The notes: a model not told the origin generated them from the sequence alone. Shown: positions 1 through 9,073, numbered from the stretch's first letter. The stretch is 64,000 nt of DNA from Fibrobacterota bacterium (GCA_003165595.1 PLWQ01000006.1:62001-126000), one strand, 5' to 3'. A program made the numbers and translations.

Positions 1-142
1 AATGGAGACACGAAAGATTGCACCGGAGTGTGCATTCCCAGAAAAGGTAGCGCAAATCGTGGACGGCCGCGTCGATGCCTTTTTTTATGCCGAACAGGTC
101 GAGCGCAATGCGTTTACGCAGGGGTATTTTGAGGCCGTTCAT
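1..142 (-). CDS. Radical SAM/SPASM protein (TIGR04133-like), N-terminal part only
   Basis: The reading frame starts at 142 and runs off the left edge; 47 codons are visible. It reads MNGLKIPLRKRIALDLFG, then LRYLFWECTLRCNLSCLH. C41-NLS-C45-LH followed by an expected Cys just outside the window fits the CX3CX2C iron-sulfur motif of radical SAM enzymes. The LRYLFWECTLRCNLxCLH signature is typical of the SPASM-type family found next to a 'radical SAM-associated lipoprotein'. Its ATG overlaps the TGA of the upstream partner gene (ATGA), so the two are translationally coupled. The family probably modifies a protein or peptide, but its substrate is not established. Family assignment is from memory of the motif; the rest of the enzyme is unseen. 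Confidence 0.75.
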   Translation of the reverse strand, partial: MNGLKIPLRKRIALDLFGIKKGIDAAVHDLRYLFWECTLRCNLSCLH

Positions 143-960
143 CGCTCGATTGAGATCCTGGTTATGGCCGCGTGCGTACCGGTCTGCAGCTTGAGGAAAT
201 AAATCCCGGCCGAAAGCCCGGACGTTTCCAGGCGCGCCTCGTGCTCCCCGGCCGATTGGGACCCGTCGAAAATCTCCTTGATCAGCCTGCCGGTCGCGTC
301 GTATAATGCCATGCGTGCCTGCGCCCCGGCCGGAAGCGCGTACCGCATTTCGATTGTTCCATTTGCGGAGCGCCATGCCCGCATCGACATGGCCGCCGGG
401 GAAGCGCCGGGCCCGGCGGGGTTTACTGCCTGGGAGAGCTTCTGCAGATACAATTCGATAGTTACCGTGTCCGCCAAGCCGCCCATGGCGGGAATGAAAA
501 TCAGAGTGTCTTTGTTTTGGAACGATCCGTTTTGCGCGCCATCGATATCCTGCGCTTCAAAAATCCAGGTGTTGAACACCGGCGATTGGAAGAACGTCAT
601 GGAGAACGATCCGTCGGCCGCGGTCAAGGCGGAATCAACGACCTGCTTGGTCGTCGTGTCCTTCAGGAAGACTTTTACATTTTCGATTGCTGCATCGTCG
701 GCCTGGGACCTGATTGTCCCTTTGACCGAGAACTGCGCGGAGGAAGGCCCGTACCAAACGATAATACCGTACAATGGAGCGATGCCATAGTCAGGAACGA
801 CTATCGTTGAATCAGCTTTTGTAAGACCTTTGCTCGTCGTCTGTATAATCTGCCCGGAGGCATACACAAAAAACGTGAAAAGGAACGTCACTGCTGCACC
901 GGCAAGCCTGAGCAGCATCATCGACATGCGGCCGGGAAGCCTGATGATTTTTTTTGCCAT
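139..960 (-). CDS. Exported radical SAM-associated protein with C-terminal sorting-like domain
   Basis: The protein has 273 aa. The start at 960 is chosen because GGAGGG precedes ATG by a few bases and a signal sequence follows (MLLRLAGAAVTFLFTFFVYA). Residues about 55-180 carry a YGPSSAQFSVKGTI segment, a carboxypeptidase-regulatory-like β-sandwich (DGSFSMTF) and a DIDGAQNGSF motif, all typical of the 'radical SAM-associated putative lipoprotein' family. The usual lipobox Cys is not seen. The last ~80 residues form a sorting-type β-domain (LYDATGRLIKEIF ... LSAGIYFLKL), suggesting export to the outer surface. It overlaps the radical SAM gene by 4 nt, so it is the likely partner or substrate of that enzyme. 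The fusion of the lipoprotein-family domain with a sorting domain is unusual. Confidence 0.75.
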   Translation of the reverse strand: MAKKIIRLPGRMSMMLLRLAGAAVTFLFTFFVYASGQIIQTTSKGLTKADSTIVVPDYGIAPLYGIIVWYGPSSAQFSVKGTIRSQADDAAIENVKVFLKDTTTKQVVDSALTAADGSFSMTFFQSPVFNTWIFEAQDIDGAQNGSFQNKDTLIFIPAMGGLADTVTIELYLQKLSQAVNPAGPGASPAAMSMRAWRSANGTIEMRYALPAGAQARMALYDATGRLIKEIFDGSQSAGEHEARLETSGLSAGIYFLKLQTGTHAAITRISIER

Positions 961-1168
961 GATACCCTCCGTTTGCATCGGCAGGCGCTCCAAACCAGCG
1001 TGCTCTGAGGATTTTTGAGGGGAGCGCATTAACAGGCGGAAACCATTTTCGGTCCAACCCATATAATATAGTCGCGGAAAAATGGAAAATGTTCATTCCT
1101 TTGTTGCCATACCCATTATCGCGAACAGCGAAGGCATTTCTCGCCCCTTGCTTTCTGCCTTCTCTCCT

Positions 1169-2503
1169 TCATCCCTCAACCACCGGACTCACGATCTTCC
1201 CCATAAACACCACTGTCCCGGTCGCATTGTCCTTGATGAGAAAGATAAAGGGCCTGTTGGCGGTGAACGGCACGGGCGGCGGGAACGCCAGCGACGACGT
1301 GCCGACCATGACCGCGGTGGCCGCGGCCGCCTCTGTTCCCCTTTCGTCAACAGAGACGAACGCCTTATGGATTGCGTCCTGGATAAACAGGTCTCGAAAC
1401 CCGTCGATGCCGGAAAAATCGGCGGTATCCGAAAACGCAACAGCCATGCCCAGGGCGGATAGCATGTTCTTGAGACTGATTGACGCGGTGCCGAACTTGA
1501 ATTTCGGAATGCCGACCCACACCGCCCTGCTCTGAAGCGCGCCTTCCAGCGCGGACAGGAAATCGGACGAAAGCGCGGATTCAACCGCAGCCATCTTTCC
1601 GGGATTCGGGAGGATAATCAGCATGGAAATCTCGCTCCCCTTGTACTGCATCTCAAGCGCGCTGCAGTCTGCGCCGGAATCGTACTTGCATGTTCCCTCC
1701 CGGTGCATGAAGACGGCGGCAACGGAATCGCTTTCCCCGTAGAACGCCTGGCTGTACGAATCCTCTTTGCGAAAGGTATCGGCCCACTGCGCGTTGAAAT
1801 ATATTGCATTTGTCAAAACCAGCACCGTTCCGGCCGTAATTGCTCCCTGCGGAATAAGGTCCTGTATTCTGGATTGCGTCCGGTCGCTCACCCAGGAGTT
1901 GATGGTGACCCGGGAGGCGTCGGGATTGTTGAGAAAATCCAGCAACCGCAAAGACGCGCCGTAGCTGACGCTCTCCGTCTTGAGGAAGTCCGGCAGAAAA
2001 TGAAAGGTCTTTTCGCCCCAGAGCTGGTTCACGATGTTCAAATCGAAACCGTCTTTGGCCGCCCGCGACTTGAGAGAAAGGTCCAATGCGTCGAAAGCCG
2101 GATGCAGACGCGATTGGTCGAGCGTGAAGTGAAGCGTGGAAGCCATTTGGGATTCGGTTTGGCCGCGCGCGCCGGCCCAGGTCATGGCCAGCGCCAGCGA
2201 CATGCTGTACGGCGAAATAAACGTGTTCCCGCTGTTTGCATCAGAGAACTTCCTGTAAATGTCGCATGCGAAATCCGTGTTGCCTTTTGCGAGCGCGGCA
2301 AGGTCGGCAAAAGAAACCGCCGGCAGCGAATCCCGGCCGCCGGCATACGACTGGACCGTTACCGAGCCTTCCTGGGTCGTGACGATCCCCTGGTTGTTGC
2401 CCGGCGAGGTGGGGTCCGAAACCGTGCCGTTGTGCCCGCATTGTGCGACGAATAGAAGGGAAATACCTGCAATCGAGTTACGAAGACCTTTTGGAGATTT
2501 CAT
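1169..2503 (-). CDS. Serpin-family protease inhibitor, exported
   Basis: This is a 444-aa serpin. Residues 1-25 form a signal sequence ending near VAQC, a possible non-canonical lipobox. The serpin fold follows (FACDIYRKF, LVLTNAIYFNAQWADTF, ISMLIILP), ending with the hinge DERGTEAAAATAVMVG and the signature ANRPFIFLIKD. The small-residue hinge (P15 Gly to P8 Thr) predicts an inhibitory, loop-inserting serpin. The scissile bond lies in the GTSSLAF stretch, but P1 cannot be fixed because the loop is about four residues longer than in α1-antitrypsin. Start 2503 (MKSPKGLRN) is preferred over upstream codons because it puts the signal sequence at the N-terminus. It probably protects envelope or secreted proteins from serine or cysteine proteases. 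Confidence 0.9.
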   Translation of the reverse strand: MKSPKGLRNSIAGISLLFVAQCGHNGTVSDPTSPGNNQGIVTTQEGSVTVQSYAGGRDSLPAVSFADLAALAKGNTDFACDIYRKFSDANSGNTFISPYSMSLALAMTWAGARGQTESQMASTLHFTLDQSRLHPAFDALDLSLKSRAAKDGFDLNIVNQLWGEKTFHFLPDFLKTESVSYGASLRLLDFLNNPDASRVTINSWVSDRTQSRIQDLIPQGAITAGTVLVLTNAIYFNAQWADTFRKEDSYSQAFYGESDSVAAVFMHREGTCKYDSGADCSALEMQYKGSEISMLIILPNPGKMAAVESALSSDFLSALEGALQSRAVWVGIPKFKFGTASISLKNMLSALGMAVAFSDTADFSGIDGFRDLFIQDAIHKAFVSVDERGTEAAAATAVMVGTSSLAFPPPVPFTANRPFIFLIKDNATGTVVFMGKIVSPVVEG

Positions 2504-2650
2504 AGGTGCCCTTTTTTGAAGTTGGTGTGACAGCGGATACTCACTACGCAATAGTCGTTGAAAGGAAAAAAGAAGTTCAAAATGGAAAGATTGAAAAGTT
2601 CAATTTAAAAGGGGCTCTGGGCGTTGCCCCGTCCCAACAATTGCGGTCAA

Positions 2651-2692
2651 CGGATAGGGGCGACCCGAGCGAAACGAGGGGAACGCCCGGAT
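2651..2692 (+). repeat. Fragment of the interspersed structured repeat (right end)
   Basis: GGGCGACCCGAGCGAAACG is followed by GGGGAACGCCCGGATTTA. This matches the right-end module (…GACCGACCCGAGC…GGGGAACGCCCAAAT) of the ~147-bp family described at 10900-11045. Only the right end is present. It lies just past the gltD stop codon. Confidence 0.6.
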
Positions 2693-4126
2693 TTATTTTT
2701 TGTTTTTCAGGTAATTGTCAATCGCCTTGGCCGCTTCTCTCCCGTGAAAGATGGCCCGCACCACCAGCGACGCGCCGATGTCCGCGTCCCCCGCGGCGAA
2801 CACCCCGTCGACCGATGTGCCGTAGCTGCTTGTCTTGATGTTTCCGCGCGGATCGTAGTCGACCTTAAAATCGTCCAGCAGCCGATTGTGCGTCACGTGG
2901 AGGAACCCCATTGCCAGCAGCACAAGGTCAACATCGAGGGAGAATTCGCTTCCCGGGATTTCGACCATCGCGGGCGGCTTTCCTTTTTCCGACGGCTTCC
3001 ATTCGAGCCTCACACAGCGGATCTTCTCCACCGCGCCGGCGCCCGTGCCGGTGAATTCCTTGGTGAGAATGTTCCAGTCGCGCTCGCACCCTTCCTCATG
3101 GGAACTTGACGTGCGGAGAATCTGGGGCCAATACGGCCAGCTGGGATTGGTGCTGTCCTGCCACTCACGCGGCTTCGGCATGATTTCGAATTGGTATATC
3201 TTCTTCGCGCCCTGGCGGCGTGCCGTTCCCACGCAATCGGAACCCGTGTCCCCGCCGCCGATCACGAGCACATTCCTGTTCTTCGCGGAGATCTGTTTTT
3301 CGTCCCCGAGGATGCCCGCGATGCTCTTGTTGGACTGTATGAGATATTCCATTGCGAAATGTATGTTTTGGAGCCCCCGACCGGGGACGGTCAGATCGCG
3401 CGGCTGGCCCGCTCCCATGGCCACGAGCACCGCGTCGAATGCGCGCCGCAGGTATCGAGCCGACAGGTCGTCGCCGATATGGACCGACGTTTCGAAGTTG
3501 ACGCCTTCCTCGATGAGCTGTTCCAACCTTCTGTCGAGAACCCATTTTTCGAGCTTGAAGTCCGGTATGCCATAGCGGAGGATACCGCCGATCCTGTCCT
3601 CCCTCTCGAAAACGGTCACCGCATGCCCCATGCGGCGGAGCTGCTGCGCCGCGGAAATGCCCGCAGGGCCGGAGCCGATGACCGCAACCTTGCGGCCGCT
3701 TTCGGCCGCGGGCGGACGAGCGGTAACCCACCCCTGCGCAAACGCATTTTCTATAATAGCAAGCTCGATCTGCTTGATGGTGACCGGGCTGCTGTTTATC
3801 GACAGCGTGCACGACGTCTCGCACGGCGCGGGACATATTCGCCCGGTAATCTCGGGCAGGTTGTTGGTCATTTCGAGGCGTTCGTAGGCCTCCTGCCAAT
3901 TCCCCTTGTAAACCAGGTCGTTCCACTCGGGAATGAGGTTGTACACCGGGCAGCCCATAGCCTGACAAAAAGGAATGCCGCAGTCCATGCACCGCGCGGC
4001 CTGGGTGGTTATTTCCGGGCCGGACTGCGGGATGATGAGTTCTTTGTAATCGTTCACCCGTTCGCCCACCGGGCGGTAGGCGAACGCTCTGCGCGGGTAG
4101 TCGAAGAATCCCGTGACTTTACCCAT
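2693..4126 (-). CDS. gltD: Glutamate synthase (NADPH) small subunit
   Basis: The 477-aa protein supplies electrons from NADPH through FAD and Fe-S clusters to GltB for glutamate synthesis. The start at 4126 (MGKVTGFFDYPR) matches the family N-terminus and is preceded by GAGGTG within the gltB 3' end. N-terminal cysteine motifs CMDCGIPFC...GCPVYNLIPEWN and ICPAPCETSC ligate Fe-S clusters. VIGSGPAGISAAQQL (about residue 150) is the FAD-binding GxGxxG, and VIGGGDTGSDCVG (about 290) the NADPH site. The C-terminal GVFAAGDADIGASLVVRAI is the usual second FAD motif, with 'AGD' kept. It is two nucleotides after gltB, so the two are co-transcribed. Confidence 0.97.
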   Translation of the reverse strand: MGKVTGFFDYPRRAFAYRPVGERVNDYKELIIPQSGPEITTQAARCMDCGIPFCQAMGCPVYNLIPEWNDLVYKGNWQEAYERLEMTNNLPEITGRICPAPCETSCTLSINSSPVTIKQIELAIIENAFAQGWVTARPPAAESGRKVAVIGSGPAGISAAQQLRRMGHAVTVFEREDRIGGILRYGIPDFKLEKWVLDRRLEQLIEEGVNFETSVHIGDDLSARYLRRAFDAVLVAMGAGQPRDLTVPGRGLQNIHFAMEYLIQSNKSIAGILGDEKQISAKNRNVLVIGGGDTGSDCVGTARRQGAKKIYQFEIMPKPREWQDSTNPSWPYWPQILRTSSSHEEGCERDWNILTKEFTGTGAGAVEKIRCVRLEWKPSEKGKPPAMVEIPGSEFSLDVDLVLLAMGFLHVTHNRLLDDFKVDYDPRGNIKTSSYGTSVDGVFAAGDADIGASLVVRAIFHGREAAKAIDNYLKNKK

Positions 4127-4128
4127 TG

Positions 4129-7100
4129 TCAATACACCTCCTCGGTGATCGGAACAACTTCCGTCTCGCGGGACTGGTCTTTGCGGATCCGTTCCAGCGC
4201 GCTCCGGTAGTCGATGGGCATCACCTTTACAAAGCGGGGAAGCATTTCGGACCAATCGTCCAGTATCTGGCTCGCGTACGGGCTCTGCGTGTAGCGCACG
4301 TGGTTGGCGATGAGGGAATGCAGCGACTTTTTGTCTTCCTCCTGGACGACCGGCTCAAGGTCGACCATTTCGAGATTGCACCGTGTGTCGAACAATTGGT
4401 TTTCGTCGAGCACGTATGCAATGCCGCCGCTCATGCCGGCGGCAAAATTCACGCCGGTCTTTCCCAGCACCACAACCGTTCCGCCGGTCATGTATTCGCA
4501 CCCGTGATCACCCAGTCCTTCGACAACCGCGACGGCGCCGCTGTTGCGAACCGCGAATCGCTCCCCTGCCATGCCGTGAACGTACATCTCACCGCCGGTT
4601 GCGCCGAACAGGTTGACATTCCCGGTAACGATGTTGTTGTGCGCCCTGTAGTTGGCATCACGCGGCGGATACATGATGATGGTGCCGCCGCACAAGCCCT
4701 TGCCGACGTAGTCGTTGGCGTCGCCTTCCAGTTCCAGGGTAACGCCGCGAGTGAGAAAGGCGCCGAAGCTCTGGCCGGCCGCACCTGTAAATTTCACCTT
4801 GATTGTGTTGGCCGGCAAACCGGCAGATCCGTACCGCTTGGAAATTTCGGCCGACAGCATCGCGCCGACCGTCCGGTTGCGATTGCGGATGGGCATGGCC
4901 AGTGACACGGGCTTCTTATCCTCAATAGAAACTTTTGCCTGCTCAATAATGGACACGTCCAGAGAGTTGGAAAAATCGTGCACCTGTTTGGACACGCAGC
5001 GAAGCGGCTGGCCCGCATCGAGCTGTGGCGGGGCAAGCACGCGCGAAAAATCGAGGCCGCGCGTTTTCCAGTGCGAGACGGCGCCGTTCACTTCGATCAG
5101 GTCGCTGCGGCCGATCATCTCGTCCATGGTTTTGAACCCGAGCTGCGCCATGTACTGCCGAACTTCCTGCGCCACAAAACGCATGAAGTTGATCACGTAT
5201 TCCGGCTTGCCCGTAAACCGCTTGCGCAGCGCGGGGTCCTGCGTGGCAACGCCCACCGGGCAGGTATTGAGATGACACTTGCGCATCATGATGCAGCCGA
5301 GGGTCACGACCGCGGCCGTTCCAAAACCGAATTCCTCCGCGCCGAGGAGCGCCGCGATCACCACGTCCCGGCCGGTTTTCATCTGGCCGTCGCATTGCAC
5401 GCGAATGAACCCGCGCAACCTGTTTCGCACCAGCACCTGTTGCGTTTCGGCAAGCCCTATTTCCCAGGGAATTCCCGCGTGCTTGATGGACGACAGGGGC
5501 GAGGCGCCCGTGCCGCCGTCGTGCCCGCTGATGAGGACCATGTCGGCGCGGCCCTTTGCCACGCCCGCCGCCACCGTTCCCACGCCCGCTTCGGCCACGA
5601 GCTTCACCGAAATGCGGGCGCCGCGATTCGCATTTTTCAAGTCGAAGATGAGCTGCGCCAGGTCTTCTATGGAATAAATGTCGTGATGCGGGGGCGGCGA
5701 AATGAGCATGACGCCTGGCGTGCTGTGCCGGACCTTGGCTATGGTTTTGTCGACCTTGTTCCCGGGCAGCTGACCGCCCTCGCCCGGCTTGGCGCCCTGC
5801 GCCATCTTGATCTGCAGCTCGCGCGAGTTCACCAGGTAATTGCTCGTGACGCCGAACCGCGCAGAGGCGACTTGCTTTATAGCACTTTTAAGCGAATCCC
5901 CGTTGGCGAGCGGCACGTACCGTTCCTCGTCCTCCCCGCCCTCGCCGGAATTGCTCGCCGCCCCCAGCCTGTTCATCGCAATCGCCAGCGTTTCGTGCGC
6001 GTCTTTACTGATGGAGCCGAAGGACATCGCCGACGTCACGAACCGCTTCACGATGGATTCCACCGGTTCCACATCGTCAAGCGGAACGTCCGCGGCCTTC
6101 TTGAACGAGAACAGGCCACGCAGGGTGCAGAGGTTCGCGCTCACGTTGTTGACATGGGCGGAATACTGCGCAAACACTGCCGGATCGTTTTCCCGAGTCG
6201 CCTTCTGCAGCAGCGCCACGGCGACGGGAGACAACAAGTGCTTTTCGGAGAACTCGCGATAGCGGTACTTGCCGCCCGATTCGAGACCCTGCGGACCCGC
6301 GTTACTGCCGAAAGCGGCGCTATGGCGCGCGTTGGATTCCGCGACAATCTCGCTGACACCTATGCCGCCGATGCGCGACGGCGTGCCGGGGAAATACCGG
6401 TCTATGAGTTCTTCGCCGAGGCCGACAGCCTCAAAAATCTGTGCGCCTTTGTAGGAGCGAATGGTAGAGACGCCCATCTTCGACATGATCTTGAGCAGGC
6501 CCTTTTTCACGGCCGTAATGTAGTTCTCGATTGCCGCTTCCAGGGTGAGGTCCGATTGCAGGCTCTTGCGTTCCACGAGATCGGCGATAACTTCAAAGGC
6601 AAGGTACGGATTGATCGCACTCGCGCCGAAGCCCATGAGGCAGGCAAAGTGCATCACCTCGCGCGCCTCGCCCGTCTCAATCACGATGCCAGTGAGCTGA
6701 CGCTTTCCCACTCGCACAAGATGCTGGTGCACCGCAGACACCGCCAGAAGCGAAGGAATCGGAACGTGCGTTTCGTCGACGCCCCTGTCACTCAAAATTA
6801 TGAGCGAGCACCCGTCCTCGACTTTCTTTTCGACATCGGCGGCCACCGCATCGAGGGCGGCGTTCAACGACCGCGTCGAGGGCTCAAAAAGAATGGGCTG
6901 CACGCAGGAGCGGAACCCGCCCACATTCATGTTGCGCAGCTTGTTCAGGTCGTCGTTGGACAAAATGGGATGCGACAATTTGAGCTGCCGGCAGTGCTGT
7001 TCGCTTTCGTCAAGCAGATTGCTTTCCCTGCCTACAAAACTCATCAGCGACATCACCAGGTTTTCACGGTACGGATCGATGGGCGGATTGGTGACTTGCG

Positions 7101-8649
7101 CAAACAGCTGCTTAAAATAGTTGAACAGGACCTGCGGCCGCTCCGACAGCACCGCCAGGGCCTCGTCGTTTCCCATGGAGCCCACCGGCTCCTGCGCATT
7201 TTCGGCCATGGGCGCGATGATCATGTCGAGGTCTTCCAGCGTATAGCCGAACACCTTCTCGTTTGTAAGCAGCGTATCGCGCTCGATGCGCACCGGGCCC
7301 GGAACGCCGAACAGGCCCTTGAGCTCGATCTTGTTTTTTTCGAGCCAGCGTCGATAGGGCTTACGGCGCGACACCGACGCCTTGATCTCGTTGTCGAACA
7401 CCACCCGGTTGTGCGCCGTGTCCACGAGGATCATCTTTCCGGGCGCAAGCCTCCCTTTTTCCAGAACGTCGTTTGCGGGGATATCGAGGACCCCGATTTC
7501 CGAGGCAAGCACCACCAGCCCGCTGCGCGTAATCACGTACCGGGCGGGCCGCAGGCCGTTGCGGTCGAGGGCCGCGCCGACGATTGTACCGTCCGTAAAG
7601 GAAAACGAGGCCGGGCCATCCCAAGGCTCGAGGATTGCCGCATGATATTCGTAAAAAGCACGTTTGTCTTCGCTGATGTGATAGCGCGGTCCGAATGCCT
7701 CGGGAATCATCATCATCATGGAATGCTCCAGCGACCTGCCGCCCATCACCAGGAGTTCATACACGTTGTCGAACATGGCAGAATCGCTGCCGCCCGCAGC
7801 AATAACCGGAAAGAGTTTCTTGATGTCCTGCCCGAAAAGCGCGGACGAAAGCGTGGCCTCCCGGGCATTCATCTTGTTGATGTTGCCGCGGAGTGTGTTG
7901 ATTTCTCCATTGTGAGCGCAATAGCGGAATGGCTGGGCCAGACACCACGAGGGAAACGTATTTGTGGAATAGCGTTGGTGGACAAGCGCGATTGCACTTG
8001 TGAACTTAGGGTCGAGCAGGTCTGGATAGAACGCGTCGAACTGAGGGGCAACGAACATCCCCTTGTAGTTGAGCGTGGCGCCCGAGAACGAAGCAACGTA
8101 TAAATCGTCCATGGACATTCCGGCCGAGGCAGCCTGCCGTTCGATGCATTTCCGGGCGACATACAGCTTGCGCTCCAGGCCCGGCCCGGACGCGCCTTCA
8201 AACGTCACGAAAGCCTGGGTCACAAACGGCATGCTGGCGGCGGCCATGTCGCCCAAGCAGTCCGGCCTCACCGGTACGTCGCGCCAGCCGAGCACTGCTC
8301 CGGCTTCGTCGCGCACCGCCGATTCGAAGATGTCTTTCGCCTCTTTGCGTTTGGTCGCGGCACGCGGCAGGAAAAGCATGGCGACGCCGTACCCTCCTGC
8401 CGTAGGCAGGCCGAATCCGGCTTTGACGCATTCGGCTGCAAGGAATTCATGCGGCACCTGCGTGAGCATGCCGGCGCCATCTCCCGTTTTCTGGTCGCCG
8501 CCGATCGCGCCGCGATGCACAAGGTTCTTGAGGATGGTGATGCCGTTCGCCACGATATCATGGGTGCGCGTTCCGTTTACATGAGCAACAAACCCGACAC
8601 CGCAGCTGTCGTGCTCAAAGAAAGGATCGTACAAATCTTTCCTGGTCAT
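4129..8649 (-). CDS. gltB: Glutamate synthase (NADPH) large subunit
   Basis: The 1506-aa enzyme converts glutamine plus 2-oxoglutarate to two glutamates. The start at 8649 has GAGGAAAC upstream. A short propeptide of 15 residues precedes Cys16 in HDSCGVGF, the amidotransferase nucleophile exposed after processing. The glutaminase domain (to about 420) contains HQRYSTNTFPSW and HNGEINTLRGN. The central domain precedes the FMN-binding synthase barrel (PGEGGQLPGNKV, SGHDGGTGASPLSSIKHAG). The 3Fe-4S ligands sit in GCIMMRKCHLNTCPVG. The C-terminal GXGXG β-helix follows (GEMYVHGMAGERFAVRNSG). Length is normal. It is expressed from a sigma-54 promoter at 8802-8817, about 150 bp upstream, and is divergent from amtB. 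Confidence 0.98.
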   Translation of the reverse strand: MTRKDLYDPFFEHDSCGVGFVAHVNGTRTHDIVANGITILKNLVHRGAIGGDQKTGDGAGMLTQVPHEFLAAECVKAGFGLPTAGGYGVAMLFLPRAATKRKEAKDIFESAVRDEAGAVLGWRDVPVRPDCLGDMAAASMPFVTQAFVTFEGASGPGLERKLYVARKCIERQAASAGMSMDDLYVASFSGATLNYKGMFVAPQFDAFYPDLLDPKFTSAIALVHQRYSTNTFPSWCLAQPFRYCAHNGEINTLRGNINKMNAREATLSSALFGQDIKKLFPVIAAGGSDSAMFDNVYELLVMGGRSLEHSMMMMIPEAFGPRYHISEDKRAFYEYHAAILEPWDGPASFSFTDGTIVGAALDRNGLRPARYVITRSGLVVLASEIGVLDIPANDVLEKGRLAPGKMILVDTAHNRVVFDNEIKASVSRRKPYRRWLEKNKIELKGLFGVPGPVRIERDTLLTNEKVFGYTLEDLDMIIAPMAENAQEPVGSMGNDEALAVLSERPQVLFNYFKQLFAQVTNPPIDPYRENLVMSLMSFVGRESNLLDESEQHCRQLKLSHPILSNDDLNKLRNMNVGGFRSCVQPILFEPSTRSLNAALDAVAADVEKKVEDGCSLIILSDRGVDETHVPIPSLLAVSAVHQHLVRVGKRQLTGIVIETGEAREVMHFACLMGFGASAINPYLAFEVIADLVERKSLQSDLTLEAAIENYITAVKKGLLKIMSKMGVSTIRSYKGAQIFEAVGLGEELIDRYFPGTPSRIGGIGVSEIVAESNARHSAAFGSNAGPQGLESGGKYRYREFSEKHLLSPVAVALLQKATRENDPAVFAQYSAHVNNVSANLCTLRGLFSFKKAADVPLDDVEPVESIVKRFVTSAMSFGSISKDAHETLAIAMNRLGAASNSGEGGEDEERYVPLANGDSLKSAIKQVASARFGVTSNYLVNSRELQIKMAQGAKPGEGGQLPGNKVDKTIAKVRHSTPGVMLISPPPHHDIYSIEDLAQLIFDLKNANRGARISVKLVAEAGVGTVAAGVAKGRADMVLISGHDGGTGASPLSSIKHAGIPWEIGLAETQQVLVRNRLRGFIRVQCDGQMKTGRDVVIAALLGAEEFGFGTAAVVTLGCIMMRKCHLNTCPVGVATQDPALRKRFTGKPEYVINFMRFVAQEVRQYMAQLGFKTMDEMIGRSDLIEVNGAVSHWKTRGLDFSRVLAPPQLDAGQPLRCVSKQVHDFSNSLDVSIIEQAKVSIEDKKPVSLAMPIRNRNRTVGAMLSAEISKRYGSAGLPANTIKVKFTGAAGQSFGAFLTRGVTLELEGDANDYVGKGLCGGTIIMYPPRDANYRAHNNIVTGNVNLFGATGGEMYVHGMAGERFAVRNSGAVAVVEGLGDHGCEYMTGGTVVVLGKTGVNFAAGMSGGIAYVLDENQLFDTRCNLEMVDLEPVVQEEDKKSLHSLIANHVRYTQSPYASQILDDWSEMLPRFVKVMPIDYRSALERIRKDQSRETEVVPITEEVY

Positions 8650-8801
8650 GGTTTCCTCGCCTGCCGCGACGTGCGGCACAGTACCGTCGTATAAGAGCCT
8701 GAGCAGATGTAAAATACAACACTGCACTACGAGAGCGGGGCGCCGGATATTTGGCTTGTTCAGGCTCCCGATCACGTCGGCCCGTTCCTCCGGTGCAAGG
8801 C

Positions 8802-8817
8802 CGCAAGCCGCGTGCCA
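8802..8817 (-). promoter_or_regulatory. Sigma-54 promoter of gltBD
   Basis: On the minus strand the sequence reads TGGCAC-GCGGC-TTGCG. This matches the -24/-12 consensus TGGCAC-N5-TTGCW at all but the last base, with the correct 10 nt between the GG and GC dinucleotides. Transcription would begin near 8791, leaving a leader of about 140 nt before gltB. Confidence 0.8.
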
Positions 8818-8863
8818 TAAAACAGGAATTCAAAAGAGCCGCTTTTCTGCACGTCGCAAACGA

Positions 8864-8906
8864 ACAAAAATGTATCAAATCTGCACTTATGGCACAAAAA
8901 CGTATC
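8864..8906. promoter_or_regulatory. Tandem ACAAAAAYGTATC boxes (candidate enhancer sites)
   Basis: ACAAAAATGTATC (8864-8876) and ACAAAAACGTATC (8894-8906) are direct repeats exactly 30 bp apart, about three helical turns. They lie between the divergent gltB and amtB sigma-54 promoters, about 47 bp from the gltB -24 element and 117 bp from that of amtB. Similar boxes occur upstream of glnA (14159-14200). This suggests binding sites for a sigma-54 activator serving all three operons. Confidence 0.5.
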
Positions 8907-8916
8907 GTAAATGTAG

Positions 8917-8938
8917 GACCAATCAGCCACTTTTGGTC
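8917..8938. promoter_or_regulatory. Inverted repeat GACCAA-N10-TTGGTC
   Basis: A perfect 6-bp dyad with a 10-bp spacer lies between the tandem boxes and the amtB promoter. Its spacing suits a dimeric regulator. No family can be named from the sequence. Confidence 0.35.
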
Positions 8939-9022
8939 GACCCATAATCTGCGCGCCTGCCCGATTTTCCAGAGCAGGTTACGCCTGTGCAACTCGACAT
9001 TATCCTCACGCGTGGCCCTCTA

Positions 9023-9038
9023 TGGCACGCCTCTTGCA
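9023..9038 (+). promoter_or_regulatory. Sigma-54 promoter of amtB-glnK
   Basis: TGGCAC-GCCTC-TTGCA is a full match to the sigma-54 -24/-12 consensus with correct spacing. The predicted start is near 9048, about 25 nt before the amtB ATG. Confidence 0.92.
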
Positions 9039-9073
9039 GAATCCTAACATCCTCATTTTTTCAAGGAGATCCC

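Noticed and set aside
2-202. 66-codon + strand frame at the window start
   Set aside because: It is antisense to the radical SAM start and to the end of its partner gene.
4978-8103. 1041-codon open frame on the + strand
   Set aside because: It is antisense to gltB, which has complete motifs throughout; the long frame is a by-product of GC-rich codon use.
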